In this document: piece after piece, positions 16,064 through 25,691 of the stretch
Numbering within the stretch: position 1 is the stretch's first letter
How the letters are laid out: every line of letters begins with the position of its first letter
Origin: Bacteroidales bacterium
Lineage (GTDB): Bacteria; Bacteroidota; Bacteroidia; Bacteroidales; UBA932
Direction of reading: 5' to 3'
NCBI GenBank assembly: GCA_017443025.1
Contig: JAFSPG010000013.1
Coordinates: 40,648-104,647, forward strand
DNA: 64,000 nucleotides
The notes under the pieces: generated by a model
The model's database searches: none
Told to the model about the DNA's origin: nothing
What the model saw: only the letters and a program-made list of their open reading frames with translations
Made by a program: the position numbers and the translations under genes

Positions 16064-17485
16064 TTAGTTCTTGTTGTACTCGGGGTTCTGAATGAGGTTC
16101 GGGTTCACGGTGAACTCCCTCTGAGGAATAGGCCTTGCCCAACGGTAGTCGCCGGCAGCAAGGTGCTTGATAGCAGTACCGGAAACGTCTTCGCGGTCCA
16201 TGTCGTGGCCGGTACGGGCGAGGTCGAACCAGTAGTGGCCCTCCCAGCAGAGTTCCTTGCGGCGCTCGAGGAATACACCTTCAATATTTGCGGGCTGAGC
16301 GGTAGCGTTCCTGTGATCGGCGATAACCTGAAGGTCAGCAACTGCGTTGCCGCCGGTCTTTACGAGAGCTTCAGCACGGATGAGGTACATCTCGGAGAGT
16401 CTCAGAACGATGACGTTGTTGGCGTCAACGGCACCGAGGCCCTTGCCGGCATACTTCATGGTGAAGAGACCGTTGCCTTCTTTATCGGTGGAGATCAGGT
16501 CAGCACGGGCATCGCCGTCCTCGTAGAGCTCGAGGAGGTCGTTGCTTACGCCGCAGTCGCTGTACTGCTCATAATAGGTCATACCCCAAACATTCTCGAG
16601 GCCGGTGCCGTAAGAAGAAGAGGTGTTGTTGTAAATTTCGAAGATAACCTCACCGCCGGTAGGAACATCGACAGTATAGGCGTCGGCGAGATCCTCTGCA
16701 TCCCACATCTGGAATTTACCGGACTCGATAACCTTGGTAGCATAAGTGATAGCCTCTGCGTTCTTGTTGCAATACAGGTAAGCCCTTGCGAGCAGAGCCT
16801 GGATAGCTTCAAGGGTAACAGTAGCCTTCTTATCCTTGACACCTGAACGAACGTAAGAAGGGTCAATGATAGCCTCAGCTTCGAGGAGGTCAGTGATAAT
16901 GTTGCTATAAACGGTGGCAACATCGTCGCGGGCAGGCTTGGCGTTGGCGTCAGGAACGGTTACGTAAGGAACACCGAGGTGGGAAGCGTCAGCCGTATAG
17001 TTGTACGGATGAGCAAAAACCCTTACGAGGTCGAAGTGGGCGAGGGCCCTAAGGAAGAGGCACTCGGCCTTGAGGTTGCTCTTTTCCTGCTGAGAAGCAT
17101 CGATACCGGCATCATCAAGATGAGCGATAACCTGGTTCGCAGCAAGAATTACATAGTAGGCCTGACCCCATATAGGGCTTGTGCCGTTAGGAGTGAAGTT
17201 GATAGCGTAATCTTCGATATAACGACCGGAGTCGTGAGTGTCGAATTCAATCCATCTTCTGGCGTTGCCGGTACCCATCTCGAAAGAGAGAATGAGGTTG
17301 GCGCCGTACCAGTTGGTAGAAGCCATAGGAGCATAAGCTCCGGCAGTAGCCTTGTCGAGGCCGTCGAAGGTGGAAAGGGTCAGGACGTCGCTCTGGGCGA
17401 GATTAGGCTCCTCGGTGAGGAAGTCTTTGCCGCAAGAGGAGAGAACTGCTACAGCAGCTGCAATTGTGAATAGATATTTTTTCAT
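16064..17485 (-). CDS. RagB/SusD-family lipoprotein
   Basis: 473 residues with lipobox LSSC (Cys18) followed by GKDFLTEEP, the usual SusD start. The helical TPR region contains AECLFLRALAHFDLVRVFAHPYN and VTLEAIQALLARAYLYCNKNAEAITYATKVIESG; the C-terminal part has VIVLRLSEMYLIRAEAL and ERRKELCWEGHYWFDLARTG, signature SusD blocks. SusD forms the hinged lid over its SusC barrel and captures ligand on the cell surface. It is 12 nt downstream of susC. Ligand unknown; there are no polysaccharide-degrading enzymes around it. Confidence 0.95.
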   Translation of the reverse strand: MKKYLFTIAAAVAVLSSCGKDFLTEEPNLAQSDVLTLSTFDGLDKATAGAYAPMASTNWYGANLILSFEMGTGNARRWIEFDTHDSGRYIEDYAINFTPNGTSPIWGQAYYVILAANQVIAHLDDAGIDASQQEKSNLKAECLFLRALAHFDLVRVFAHPYNYTADASHLGVPYVTVPDANAKPARDDVATVYSNIITDLLEAEAIIDPSYVRSGVKDKKATVTLEAIQALLARAYLYCNKNAEAITYATKVIESGKFQMWDAEDLADAYTVDVPTGGEVIFEIYNNTSSSYGTGLENVWGMTYYEQYSDCGVSNDLLELYEDGDARADLISTDKEGNGLFTMKYAGKGLGAVDANNVIVLRLSEMYLIRAEALVKTGGNAVADLQVIADHRNATAQPANIEGVFLERRKELCWEGHYWFDLARTGHDMDREDVSGTAIKHLAAGDYRWARPIPQREFTVNPNLIQNPEYNKN

Positions 17486-17497
17486 AATCCGTCTCCT

Positions 17498-20494
17498 TTA
17501 GAAAGTTAACTCGATACCGCCTACAATAGACTTGGTAGTAGGATAAGCACCTGCGCCGCTTCCGGTTACGCCCTGCTCGGGATCCCAGAAGTAAACGTCG
17601 TTGAAGCAGTAGAGATTAAGTCCGCTCACATAAACCTTGGCATTCTTGACGCCAACTTTCTTGGTGAGTGACTGAGGAAGAGTGTAAGAGAGGGTTACAT
17701 CCTTTACGCGGAGGTAACTTGCGTTCTCGAGGTAGCGGTCGCTTTCCCACTCGTTAGAGTTGGAAGTGGTACCTGCAACAGGTTTCGGGTTGACACCGTT
17801 GTCGCCGGGCTTCTTCCAGTAGTTAAGCTGGGAAGCGAACTGATTCATGGTCATGAAAGCACCGTCGGAATTGAGGTAATGGTTCTCGTTCAGTAGGAGA
17901 ATCTGGTGACCTGCCTTGAACTCGAAGAATGCGGAGAGGGAGAAGCCCTTCCATGCAACCTGGGTGTTGAAACCGCCAACCCACTTGGGTTCAGGAGAAC
18001 CTGCATAGTAACGGCGGGCCTGAGCCTGGTCGTTGGTGAGGGTCTTGTTGCCCTTTTCGTCGATGGAAGCTACCCACAGGGCCTCGCCGTTGGCGGGGTT
18101 GACTCCGTAGTAGTCGTACAGATAGTAGCTGTACATGCCGCGGCCTACGACCTGACGCCTCCAGCTGCCGAGAAATTCATCTCCGCCGAGGTCGAGGATC
18201 TTGGTCTTGTTGTAAGCGGCGTTCATGCCTACGCTCCAGAAGAGGTCCTTGTTCTGAAGGATGGTGTATTCGAGCTGAATCTCAATACCGCGGTTGCGCA
18301 TCGAACCAACGTTGGAGAAGATGCTGCTGAAACCGGTGGTCTGAGGGATCTGCTTGGTAAGGAGGAGGTCGACGGTCTTGCGGTTGTAAACATCGATGCT
18401 ACCGGAGAGGCGGTTGTTGAATGCAGCGAAGTCGATACCGACGTTGATGGTCTTGTTCTTCTCCCAGGAGAGACGCCTGTTCTCGATCTGTGAAGGAAGG
18501 TAACCGGTAAGGCCGTTGTAGATGGCGGAGCCATAAAGGCCGTATGCATTGTAAGCAGAGATACCGTTGTTACCATTCACACCGTAGCTGACGCGCAGCT
18601 TGAGGAGGTCGAGATTCTTGATGCCCTTGAGGAACTTCTCGTTGGTGGCGTTCCAGGATGCGGAAATTGACCAGAAAGCACCCCATTTGTTGTCCTCGCC
18701 GAAGAGGGAAGAACCATCCTCACGGAAGGTAGCCTGGGCGAAGTAGCGGTTGTCGTAGTTGTAATCGACGATACCGAAGAAGGAGAGCATGGTCTCGGCA
18801 GACTCACCGTAACCGATTTCGGTAGTGGTCTGGTCGGCCGTGGTATGATAAGGCATGTTAGGATCAACCTCAGGAGAATAAGCCTCACGATAGTGGGTCT
18901 TGTAAGTCATAGCCTCCTGACCGACGAGGGCGCGGAGAGAATGATAACCACCGAAGATGTTGCTGTAAGTGATGGTATTGGAGGTTGTCAGCTGCTGAAG
19001 ATACTGATCAACGTTGTCAAGCTGGTTAGCGGTAGAGTTCTTGTGACCTACGGGGCTGTAGTAGTGGTTGGTCTCCTGGAAGAACTGCTCCATGGAGTTC
19101 TTGGTCTCGATTTCGAGATTCTTGATAGGGGTCCACTTGAGATTTACGGTACCGTTGAGGTGGTAAATCTTCTCCCAGTTGTCATCAGTGGCTGCAACTA
19201 CGCGGGGGTTCTCACCGGAGTTGATGCCTTCTACGCTGATGTACTTACCGTTCTCGTCGGTGAGCTGCTGCCAGGGAAGGAGAGTCTCGCCGGCCCAGAG
19301 AGGGGAAGCATAGTAGAGGGAGTTCATAGGAACGTTCGACTGCTTGGTGTAAGCGAGGTTGAAACGTACGCCGGACTCGAGGTTGTCGAGGAGCTTGTAA
19401 GAAGCATTGATACGGCCCTGGAGTCTCTGGAATTCTACACCGTAGAACACACCTTCGTCGTTCTGGGCGGAGAATGATGAGTAGTACTTGGCGCGGGAGT
19501 TACCGCCACGGGCGGAAATTTCGTATTCCTGGGTCTTGCCGGTGCGGGAGAACTCGCGGAGGGCGTTGTAGGTCTTGCCATTAAGGATGGAGAGAGGACG
19601 ATAATAACCACTTTTGGGGTTATCGGGATCCTGGCCTGCGTTGATGATGGCATCCCTCTGGTAACCGAGGAGCTCCTTGGCGGTCATCATACGGAAATCA
19701 GTGTCGGGGTTGAGCCAGTTGACACCGACCTTGGCACGGGCTGTGAAGACAGCCTTGCCTTCCTTACCGCTCTTAGTGGTAACGAGGATAACACCGTTAG
19801 CTGCACGTGAACCGTAAGCGGCTGCTGCGGCAGCGTCCTTGAGGACGGTGATGCTCTCGATGTCGTTCGGGTTGAGGTTGGTCAGGGTGCTGTTGTTAGC
19901 ACTGGTGGAAACACCGAGGTTGCCGGAAACTACCGGAATACCATCGACTACCCACAGAGGAGCGTTGCCTGCGTTGATGGAGCCATTACCACGGATACGA
20001 ATCTGGGTGATAGCGCCAGGCTGGCCTGATGCTGCGGAGATGGACACACCGGCGAGTTTACCGGCAAGGGCCCTATCCACAGATGTAACAGGTGCGGAGG
20101 CGAGAGTCTCGCCCTTGACTGAAGTTACGGAACCGGTTACGGCTTCCTTTTTCTGGGTACCGTAAGCCACGATGACCGTTTCTTCGAGCACGGTTGCGTC
20201 AGCCTTAAGTGCTGCGTTGACAATTGCATTGCCGTTTACAGGCACCTCGGCGGTCTTGTAACCGTAGAAGCTGATAACGAGAACTGCTTCGGCGGGATTG
20301 GCGACCTTGAGGGAATAAGATCCGTCAGCTGCGGTCGTCGTTCCGGACATGGTTCCTTTCACGAGGACGGATGCGCCGACGAGGGTCTCGCCGGACTCAG
20401 AATCCGTCACGACACCGGCGACCTTGCTCTGAGCAAAAGCCAGTGTTGAAAGGCAAACCATAACAGCAGTTACAAAAAGCTTGATTCTTTTCAT
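17498..20494 (-). CDS. SusC/RagA-family TonB-dependent transporter
   Basis: 998 residues with a signal peptide (ending LAFAQ). The N-terminal carboxypeptidase-regulatory-like domain is at ~22-100 (VAGVVTDSESGETLVGASVLVKGT), a TonB-box region (EETVIVAYGTQKKEAVTGSV) at ~110-130, then a plug with IRIRGNGSINAGNAPLWVVDGIPV and DAAAAAAYGSRAANGVILVTTKSG, and a ~750-residue barrel ending GGIELTF. It imports ligands captured by the adjacent SusD across the outer membrane using TonB energy. First gene of a four-gene operon (susC, susD, two lipoproteins) divergent from a second SusC locus. No sigma/anti-sigma or hybrid two-component regulator is adjacent. Confidence 0.95.
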   Translation of the reverse strand: MKRIKLFVTAVMVCLSTLAFAQSKVAGVVTDSESGETLVGASVLVKGTMSGTTTAADGSYSLKVANPAEAVLVISFYGYKTAEVPVNGNAIVNAALKADATVLEETVIVAYGTQKKEAVTGSVTSVKGETLASAPVTSVDRALAGKLAGVSISAASGQPGAITQIRIRGNGSINAGNAPLWVVDGIPVVSGNLGVSTSANNSTLTNLNPNDIESITVLKDAAAAAAYGSRAANGVILVTTKSGKEGKAVFTARAKVGVNWLNPDTDFRMMTAKELLGYQRDAIINAGQDPDNPKSGYYRPLSILNGKTYNALREFSRTGKTQEYEISARGGNSRAKYYSSFSAQNDEGVFYGVEFQRLQGRINASYKLLDNLESGVRFNLAYTKQSNVPMNSLYYASPLWAGETLLPWQQLTDENGKYISVEGINSGENPRVVAATDDNWEKIYHLNGTVNLKWTPIKNLEIETKNSMEQFFQETNHYYSPVGHKNSTANQLDNVDQYLQQLTTSNTITYSNIFGGYHSLRALVGQEAMTYKTHYREAYSPEVDPNMPYHTTADQTTTEIGYGESAETMLSFFGIVDYNYDNRYFAQATFREDGSSLFGEDNKWGAFWSISASWNATNEKFLKGIKNLDLLKLRVSYGVNGNNGISAYNAYGLYGSAIYNGLTGYLPSQIENRRLSWEKNKTINVGIDFAAFNNRLSGSIDVYNRKTVDLLLTKQIPQTTGFSSIFSNVGSMRNRGIEIQLEYTILQNKDLFWSVGMNAAYNKTKILDLGGDEFLGSWRRQVVGRGMYSYYLYDYYGVNPANGEALWVASIDEKGNKTLTNDQAQARRYYAGSPEPKWVGGFNTQVAWKGFSLSAFFEFKAGHQILLLNENHYLNSDGAFMTMNQFASQLNYWKKPGDNGVNPKPVAGTTSNSNEWESDRYLENASYLRVKDVTLSYTLPQSLTKKVGVKNAKVYVSGLNLYCFNDVYFWDPEQGVTGSGAGAYPTTKSIVGGIELTF

Positions 20495-20701
20495 AAGCGT
20501 TACTTTAGTTAGACATTAGGTTATTGAAATAAAAAAATTTCCAATTCTAATTTATTCCTTTGAAACGGACCTTCCCATATATTATATAGGTATAGGAGGT
20601 ATCGTTCCGCGCCATTTCCTCTAAGGGGAAAATATACGCGATGCAAATAAAAACAATTATTTTCATAATAAAAAATTTTAACTAAAATTTCCTAAACATG
20701 T

Positions 20702-20794
20702 GTTTAATAGGGCATAAATCGTTAAATAATTGTCATTTTTTTGCACGTTTATCGTTTTATTTTGAAAAACTGTAAGTAAACACCCCTATTAAAC
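20702..20794. repeat. 11-bp inverted repeat flanking 71 bp upstream of susC
   Basis: GTTTAATAGGG (20702-20712) and its exact complement CCCTATTAAAC (20784-20794). Size and spacing fit a small invertible segment or a long-range operator pair; no experimental sign can be read from one sequence. Confidence 0.45.
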
Positions 20795-20908
20795 TTACAT
20801 TTTATAAGGTTTTTTTCGCGAAAAAATCGTACATTTTGCCTTTCTCGCCAGCAATACACCAGCCTTTTTGGGCCGCATTTTCTCTACGAAATAAGGTCAA
20901 TAGCGTAT

Positions 20909-20927
20909 CCTTAGGTCTAACCTAAGG
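20909..20927. promoter_or_regulatory. Operator-like palindrome CCTTAGGT-CTA-ACCTAAGG
   Basis: Perfect 8-bp inverted repeat with 3-nt spacer about 90 nt upstream of the second susC start. The form is typical of a dimeric regulator's site, or of a hairpin in the leader. Confidence 0.5.
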
Positions 20928-21015
20928 AAAACTATACTTAACTGACTGATAATAATTAAAACCATTATTCAATCAATCATTAATTAATTTATTCAATCAT
21001 TAAAACCAAACGCTT

Positions 21016-24000
21016 ATGAAAAAAGCAAAACTGTTTCTGACAGCAGTTGCTATGGTCTGCGCGATTTTGTTTGCTTCGGCTCAGCCTCAGCGTGTATCCG
21101 GTGTGGTAACAGACCGGAGCGGTGAGCCTCTGGCTGGAGTGTCAGTCGTGGTTGACGGTACAACAACCGGTGTTATAACCGGAGCTGACGGCGTTTTCAA
21201 CATCAGTGCAAAAACTGGTCAGACGCTTTGTTTCTACTATTACGGCATGGTGTCACAGCGACTGGACGTTACTGGGCAACAGCTGAATGTTCAGATGGAA
21301 GAGGACACGATGCTTCTGGATGAGGTAGTCGTTACAGCCATGGGTATTTCACGAAGTGAAAAATCTATCGGTTTTGCTGCGACTACAGTAAAAAATGATG
21401 ACATTATCGGCCAGCACGCTACGAATGTTACTACGGCACTTGCAGGTAAAGTCGCCGGTATGCAGGTCTCTTCAACGACAACGGATCCAGGTGCAGCTAC
21501 AAGTGTCATCATTCGAGGTTTCAGTTCTATCAACTCTTCAAACCAGCCACTATATGTTGTGGACAATATCATAGTTGGTGGTATGGGAAGCCTGGCTAGC
21601 GAAGATATAGTTAGTATGACCGTCCTAAAGGGCGCTGCCGCTACTGCACTCTATGGCTCCCGTGCTGCTAACGGTGTTATATTGATTACAACCAAGCAAG
21701 GGTCTCGTGGTGCTGACAAAGACTTTACCCTTTCGTATAGTGGCGGTATTGAAGCCCGTCAGGTTTCCCAGTTGCCTACTTACCAGAATAGTTACGGACA
21801 GGGATGGAATGGCACACAGACATTCATAGAGAATGGCTCCTGGGGGCCCAAACTCGATGGTTCCATGCAGCCTTATGGCCCGATTTGGAATGGTTACCAG
21901 CTTTACCACAAGTATGTGGCTCAGTCGGACAACGTAAAGGATTTCTTCGAACTTGGATGGAGCCACAAACATAATATATCTCTCTCCGGAGTGTCCAGCG
22001 ACCAGAAGATGACATATTTCCTGTCTTACTCCAATGCCAGCGATAATGGTATCATTCCGGGCGACAAGGATACATATAGAAGAAGCGGTCTCGCTCTTCG
22101 TGGTTCTTATGCACCTACCAGTTGGATCAAGATCTCTTCCCAGGTAAATTTTGCGACATCAAAGACCAATTCAGTGGGAATGTTTCAGGGAACATCCCTC
22201 ATTGATGGTATATACGAAATGGCACGTGATGTTTCATTGGTTGATTTAAAAAACCTTCCGGCGGCGTTCAATTCTCCTGAAGCGTATTTTACACCTTATG
22301 GCATTACCAGTCCGTATTGGGCTATTGAGAACTATTACAGGCAAACCAACAGCAAGCAAATCTATGGCAAGATTCAGGCTGATATAAAACCGATAGAGCA
22401 TTTGACTCTCACGTATCGCTATGGATTCAACTACAGCGACTATGACTATAAATCGGGAGTACCCCAGATTGTTCTTGATGACGCTCTGATTTATGCTGAC
22501 TTTGGCTATCCTCCGTCCAATCTGAACTCTACCGGTACAGTATATGCCGAATACAATCGAAGCTACGAAACCAATCACGATTTTCTTGTCTCCTATGAGA
22601 ATAAATACCTCAATAACAGACTGAATGTCAGTGCTGTAGCGGGCTTGAATATAAACGAACGCTTCGAAACCACCTTGGTCGGGCAGACCGATAACCTTGC
22701 CGTGTATTCCGGTTTCTGGAATTTGAGTAACGGTGCAACCAAAACAGAGATCTCCGACAGTCAGAGCAAGCGTCGTTTAACGGGTCTGTATGGTGATGTA
22801 ACTCTCGGATGGGACGACAGCATCTTTTTGGGTTTGACAGCCCGTAACGACTGGTCTTCCACACTGCCGATCAATAAAAACCATTTCTTCTATCCGGGCG
22901 CGACCCTCAGTTGGATATTCACGAATTACCTGCCGAAAAACGACATATTATCCTTCGGTAAAATCCGTCTTGCATATGGTAAGACTGGTAGCGATGCCGG
23001 AGTATATAACACTAATCCTACTTACGCCCAAGCTAGTTTCAGTGGCGTATATGGCAGCGGTATAGCATCATTCCCGATGAATTCCGCCAATGCTTTCCGC
23101 CGCGGATATTCCATCCCGTCTGATAAGCTGCGGCCTGAGATGACCACAGAATTTGAGGTGGGTGCGAATCTGAGGTGCCTTAATGGTCGCATCGGATTGG
23201 ATGTTGCGTATTACAACCGTCTGACAACAGATCAGATTTTTTCCATCAGCATAGATCCTTCTACCGGATATACCGGAATGGTTTATAATGCCGGGGATGT
23301 TCGTAACCAAGGTGTTGAATTGCTCCTCGATTTAACTCCCGTTCAGACACGTGATTTCCGGTGGGATATAAGCATAAATTGGGCTAAGAACATCAGTAAA
23401 GTCGTTGATCTTCCAGAGGAAGTTTCTGATGGCAAACTATTGGTTGATTACTTCTCGACAAGTGCTGCAAAAGACCGTGTAAACTTCTACATTGAGAAAG
23501 GCAAGCCTTACGGCACATACTGGACTTATCTCCCTACTTATACAGAGGACGGTAAACTTATCGTTGATCAATACGGACAGCCGGTTATGACCGACGAAAT
23601 TAAGCCTACTGGCTATGATGCAAACTACAAATGGACAGGCGGAATCTCAACGAGTTTGAGCTATAAGGGTATTACGCTCAGCGCTTCGCTGGATGTACGC
23701 TATGGTGGCAAAATGTTTTCCCGCACCAAAAATATCATGGAATTCACCGGCAACAGCATCATTACTGAATACAATGATCGTCAGCCGTTCGTAATTCCTA
23801 ACTCTGTCGTTTATGATTCCGCTTCTGATTCCTATGTTGAGAATACTACGCCGATTTATCTCGCTAATAGTAGTTTGCAGAACTACTTCGATGATTATGG
23901 CGCCGGAAAAGGAAAATTGTTCTATCTGGTAGATCGTACTTTCGTTAAACTTCGTAACATATCCATATCTTACGATCTTCCCAAAAAATGGATTGGCCCC

Positions 24001-24180
24001 TTGCAGGGTGTAAGAGTGTCTGCTTATGTCAACAACGCCCTGACGTGGACCTCGAAGGACAATCATTATATTGATCCTGAACTTACCAATCAGGGCACCG
24101 ACAGAGCAGGTCTCTTCGGCGAGACTTATGTAAACCCCGCCTGCCGCATTTGGGGTCTTAACCTCAGCGTAAAATTCTAA
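21016..24180 (+). CDS. SusC/RagA-family TonB-dependent transporter (second)
   Basis: 1054 residues, signal peptide ending FASAQP. The N-terminal regulatory-like domain (VSGVVTDRSGEPLAGVSVVVDGTTTG) is at ~28-95, TonB-box region DEVVVTAMGISRSEKSIGFA at ~105-125, plug with VIIRGFSSINSSNQPLYVVDNII and GAAATALYGSRAANGVILITTKQG, and barrel ending WGLNLSVKF. Imports ligand captured by the SusD-like protein encoded 13 nt downstream. The gene set susC-susD(PF12771 type)-DUF5012-like-lipid-binding matches the order of B. thetaiotaomicron BT2264-BT2261, whose SusCD complex was crystallised with bound peptide. The DNA is AT-richer than the core genes. Confidence 0.95.
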   Translation: MKKAKLFLTAVAMVCAILFASAQPQRVSGVVTDRSGEPLAGVSVVVDGTTTGVITGADGVFNISAKTGQTLCFYYYGMVSQRLDVTGQQLNVQMEEDTMLLDEVVVTAMGISRSEKSIGFAATTVKNDDIIGQHATNVTTALAGKVAGMQVSSTTTDPGAATSVIIRGFSSINSSNQPLYVVDNIIVGGMGSLASEDIVSMTVLKGAAATALYGSRAANGVILITTKQGSRGADKDFTLSYSGGIEARQVSQLPTYQNSYGQGWNGTQTFIENGSWGPKLDGSMQPYGPIWNGYQLYHKYVAQSDNVKDFFELGWSHKHNISLSGVSSDQKMTYFLSYSNASDNGIIPGDKDTYRRSGLALRGSYAPTSWIKISSQVNFATSKTNSVGMFQGTSLIDGIYEMARDVSLVDLKNLPAAFNSPEAYFTPYGITSPYWAIENYYRQTNSKQIYGKIQADIKPIEHLTLTYRYGFNYSDYDYKSGVPQIVLDDALIYADFGYPPSNLNSTGTVYAEYNRSYETNHDFLVSYENKYLNNRLNVSAVAGLNINERFETTLVGQTDNLAVYSGFWNLSNGATKTEISDSQSKRRLTGLYGDVTLGWDDSIFLGLTARNDWSSTLPINKNHFFYPGATLSWIFTNYLPKNDILSFGKIRLAYGKTGSDAGVYNTNPTYAQASFSGVYGSGIASFPMNSANAFRRGYSIPSDKLRPEMTTEFEVGANLRCLNGRIGLDVAYYNRLTTDQIFSISIDPSTGYTGMVYNAGDVRNQGVELLLDLTPVQTRDFRWDISINWAKNISKVVDLPEEVSDGKLLVDYFSTSAAKDRVNFYIEKGKPYGTYWTYLPTYTEDGKLIVDQYGQPVMTDEIKPTGYDANYKWTGGISTSLSYKGITLSASLDVRYGGKMFSRTKNIMEFTGNSIITEYNDRQPFVIPNSVVYDSASDSYVENTTPIYLANSSLQNYFDDYGAGKGKLFYLVDRTFVKLRNISISYDLPKKWIGPLQGVRVSAYVNNALTWTSKDNHYIDPELTNQGTDRAGLFGETYVNPACRIWGLNLSVKF

Positions 24181-24193
24181 GGAGGATTGAAAT

Positions 24194-25678
24194 ATGAAAA
24201 AGATAATTCTAATTGCAGTTACAACTGTTTCAATGTTCTCCCTGGTGTCCTGCAAAGACTGGTTGGATATCAACTACAGTCCAAACTCCCCGAGTGCAGA
24301 CATGGTGAACAATGACATGATTTTCCCCGCTGCCGAGATGGCGCTCAGCGCCCGATATGGAGATTATATGAGATTCCTGGGTGGCTATCTCAGCGAGCAT
24401 TACACGCAGTTCTTTGGGACTGGTAACTATCTTGGGTACAGTAAGTTTACGGTATCTTCATCCGCAGTTAACGCTACACACAGCAATCTTCACCTTTGCA
24501 TTGCAAACGCCACGCAAGTTCGTGACAATGCAGAGGCGGCTGGTGAATGGGGAACGGTTCTTGCTGCTTCGGTAATAAGGGTATTTGCATATCAGTCGCT
24601 TGTTGATGCTTTCGGCGAGGTTCCTTATACTGAAGCGCATCAGGGTAGCAACAATCTGCATCCAAATTTCGACGATGGCGCTACCGTTTATGCCGGATTG
24701 GTTGCTGAATTGGATAATGCTTTGGCAAAAGCTAAGAGCGACGATGCCGTCGTGACCAATTTCCTGTTCGCCAACCAGCCCGCAGGCAGTTGGATTAAGT
24801 TCGCTAAGGCGCTCAAACTGAAGCTTCTGATGCGTGAGCGTAAAGTCGTTGATGTTGATGAAGAACTCACCGCTTTGGTGGCGGATAATGATTTTCCTGC
24901 GAGCGATGTTGCCTGGGCTGGAATCTGGGCAGACGAAACAGGTAAAGCAAATCCCTTCTATCAGGAAGAATTCGCCACCTATTTCGGTTCTACCCAAGTC
25001 AATGTCGGCTTGAATGTTGCCCTGTATAAGACAATGTCTGATTGCGGAGACGGACGTCTTAGCGCGTTTTTCTCACCAAATGAGGCAGGACAGTTCTGGG
25101 GCAGTATTTCTGGTCATAACATGAGTACGTCCAAACAATACAAATCGGCTGTATTCTGTCGGCCTAACATAAAATATGACAGCCCAGTCTATTTGATCAC
25201 GCTCTCGGAAATTGATTTCTTCCTGTCTGAGTTCTACAACAAAGTAGCTAATGATCAAGCTAAAGCTCAGCAGTTTTATGAGGCCGCTATCAGAGATTCA
25301 TTTGCCAGTGCAGGTGCTACAGGCGCAGACGCCGTTATCGCAGCTTGGCCTTATGATGGCACAGATAAAAACCTCGGAATCCAGAAATGGGTTGCATTAA
25401 GCGGGACCAATAACTTCGAGGCCTGGTGTGAACTGCGTCGCCTCGGTTATCCTGAGATTGGCGCTATCAAAGCAGAAGATATATATGATTTTAATGATGA
25501 CGTCCTGGATGAAACAGTATTGCCGGCCGGTGAGCTTTATACACCTTATCAGGTTGATTCTGAAGTTGGTGTCGGTGTGGTGCTCCAGCGTTTCCCTTAT
25601 GCCCAATCTGCATTGGACTACAACAAGAATTGCCCTCAAATAAAGAAGAACACCGTTCCTGTTTTCTGGGCTGAATAA
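24194..25678 (+). CDS. SusD/RagB-family lipoprotein (SusD-like_2 type)
   Basis: 494 residues, lipobox SLVSC (Cys20). The start DWLDINYSPNSPSADMVNNDMIFPAAEMALSARYGDYMRFLGGYLSEHYTQFF is the signature of the SusD-like_2 (PF12771) branch. Other blocks are RVFAYQSLVDAFGEVPYTEA, KFAKALKLKLLMRE, LITLSEIDFFLSEFY and NFEAWCELRRLGYPEI, the last being the conserved C-terminal block. It forms the lid of the adjacent SusC. Ligand not determinable by eye; the branch includes proteins proposed to take up peptides. Confidence 0.93.
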   Translation: MKKIILIAVTTVSMFSLVSCKDWLDINYSPNSPSADMVNNDMIFPAAEMALSARYGDYMRFLGGYLSEHYTQFFGTGNYLGYSKFTVSSSAVNATHSNLHLCIANATQVRDNAEAAGEWGTVLAASVIRVFAYQSLVDAFGEVPYTEAHQGSNNLHPNFDDGATVYAGLVAELDNALAKAKSDDAVVTNFLFANQPAGSWIKFAKALKLKLLMRERKVVDVDEELTALVADNDFPASDVAWAGIWADETGKANPFYQEEFATYFGSTQVNVGLNVALYKTMSDCGDGRLSAFFSPNEAGQFWGSISGHNMSTSKQYKSAVFCRPNIKYDSPVYLITLSEIDFFLSEFYNKVANDQAKAQQFYEAAIRDSFASAGATGADAVIAAWPYDGTDKNLGIQKWVALSGTNNFEAWCELRRLGYPEIGAIKAEDIYDFNDDVLDETVLPAGELYTPYQVDSEVGVGVVLQRFPYAQSALDYNKNCPQIKKNTVPVFWAE

Positions 25679-25691
25679 AAAAGAATTACGT

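Larger units (their letters stand above)
20495..21015. promoter_or_regulatory. Divergent SusC-SusC regulatory region with several palindromes
   Basis: This AT-rich 521-nt gap between two divergent susC genes holds no gene. It contains a 16-bp perfect palindrome TTTTTTCGCGAAAAAA (20811-20826), CCTTAGGT-CTA-ACCTAAGG (20909-20927), TGTAAGT/ACTTACA (20771-20777/20793-20799), an 11-bp inverted pair (20702-20712/20784-20794) and a 10-nt direct repeat ATTAAAACCA (20955-20964, 20999-21008). I could not find a clean TTTG-N19/20-TAnnTTTG promoter on either strand, so transcription may depend on an alternative sigma factor or on an invertible promoter. Confidence 0.6.

Noticed and set aside
20570-20602. 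Imperfect inverted repeat ACCTTCC...GGAGGT near the first susC
   Set aside because: Arms mismatch and the AT-rich centre makes it likely by chance.
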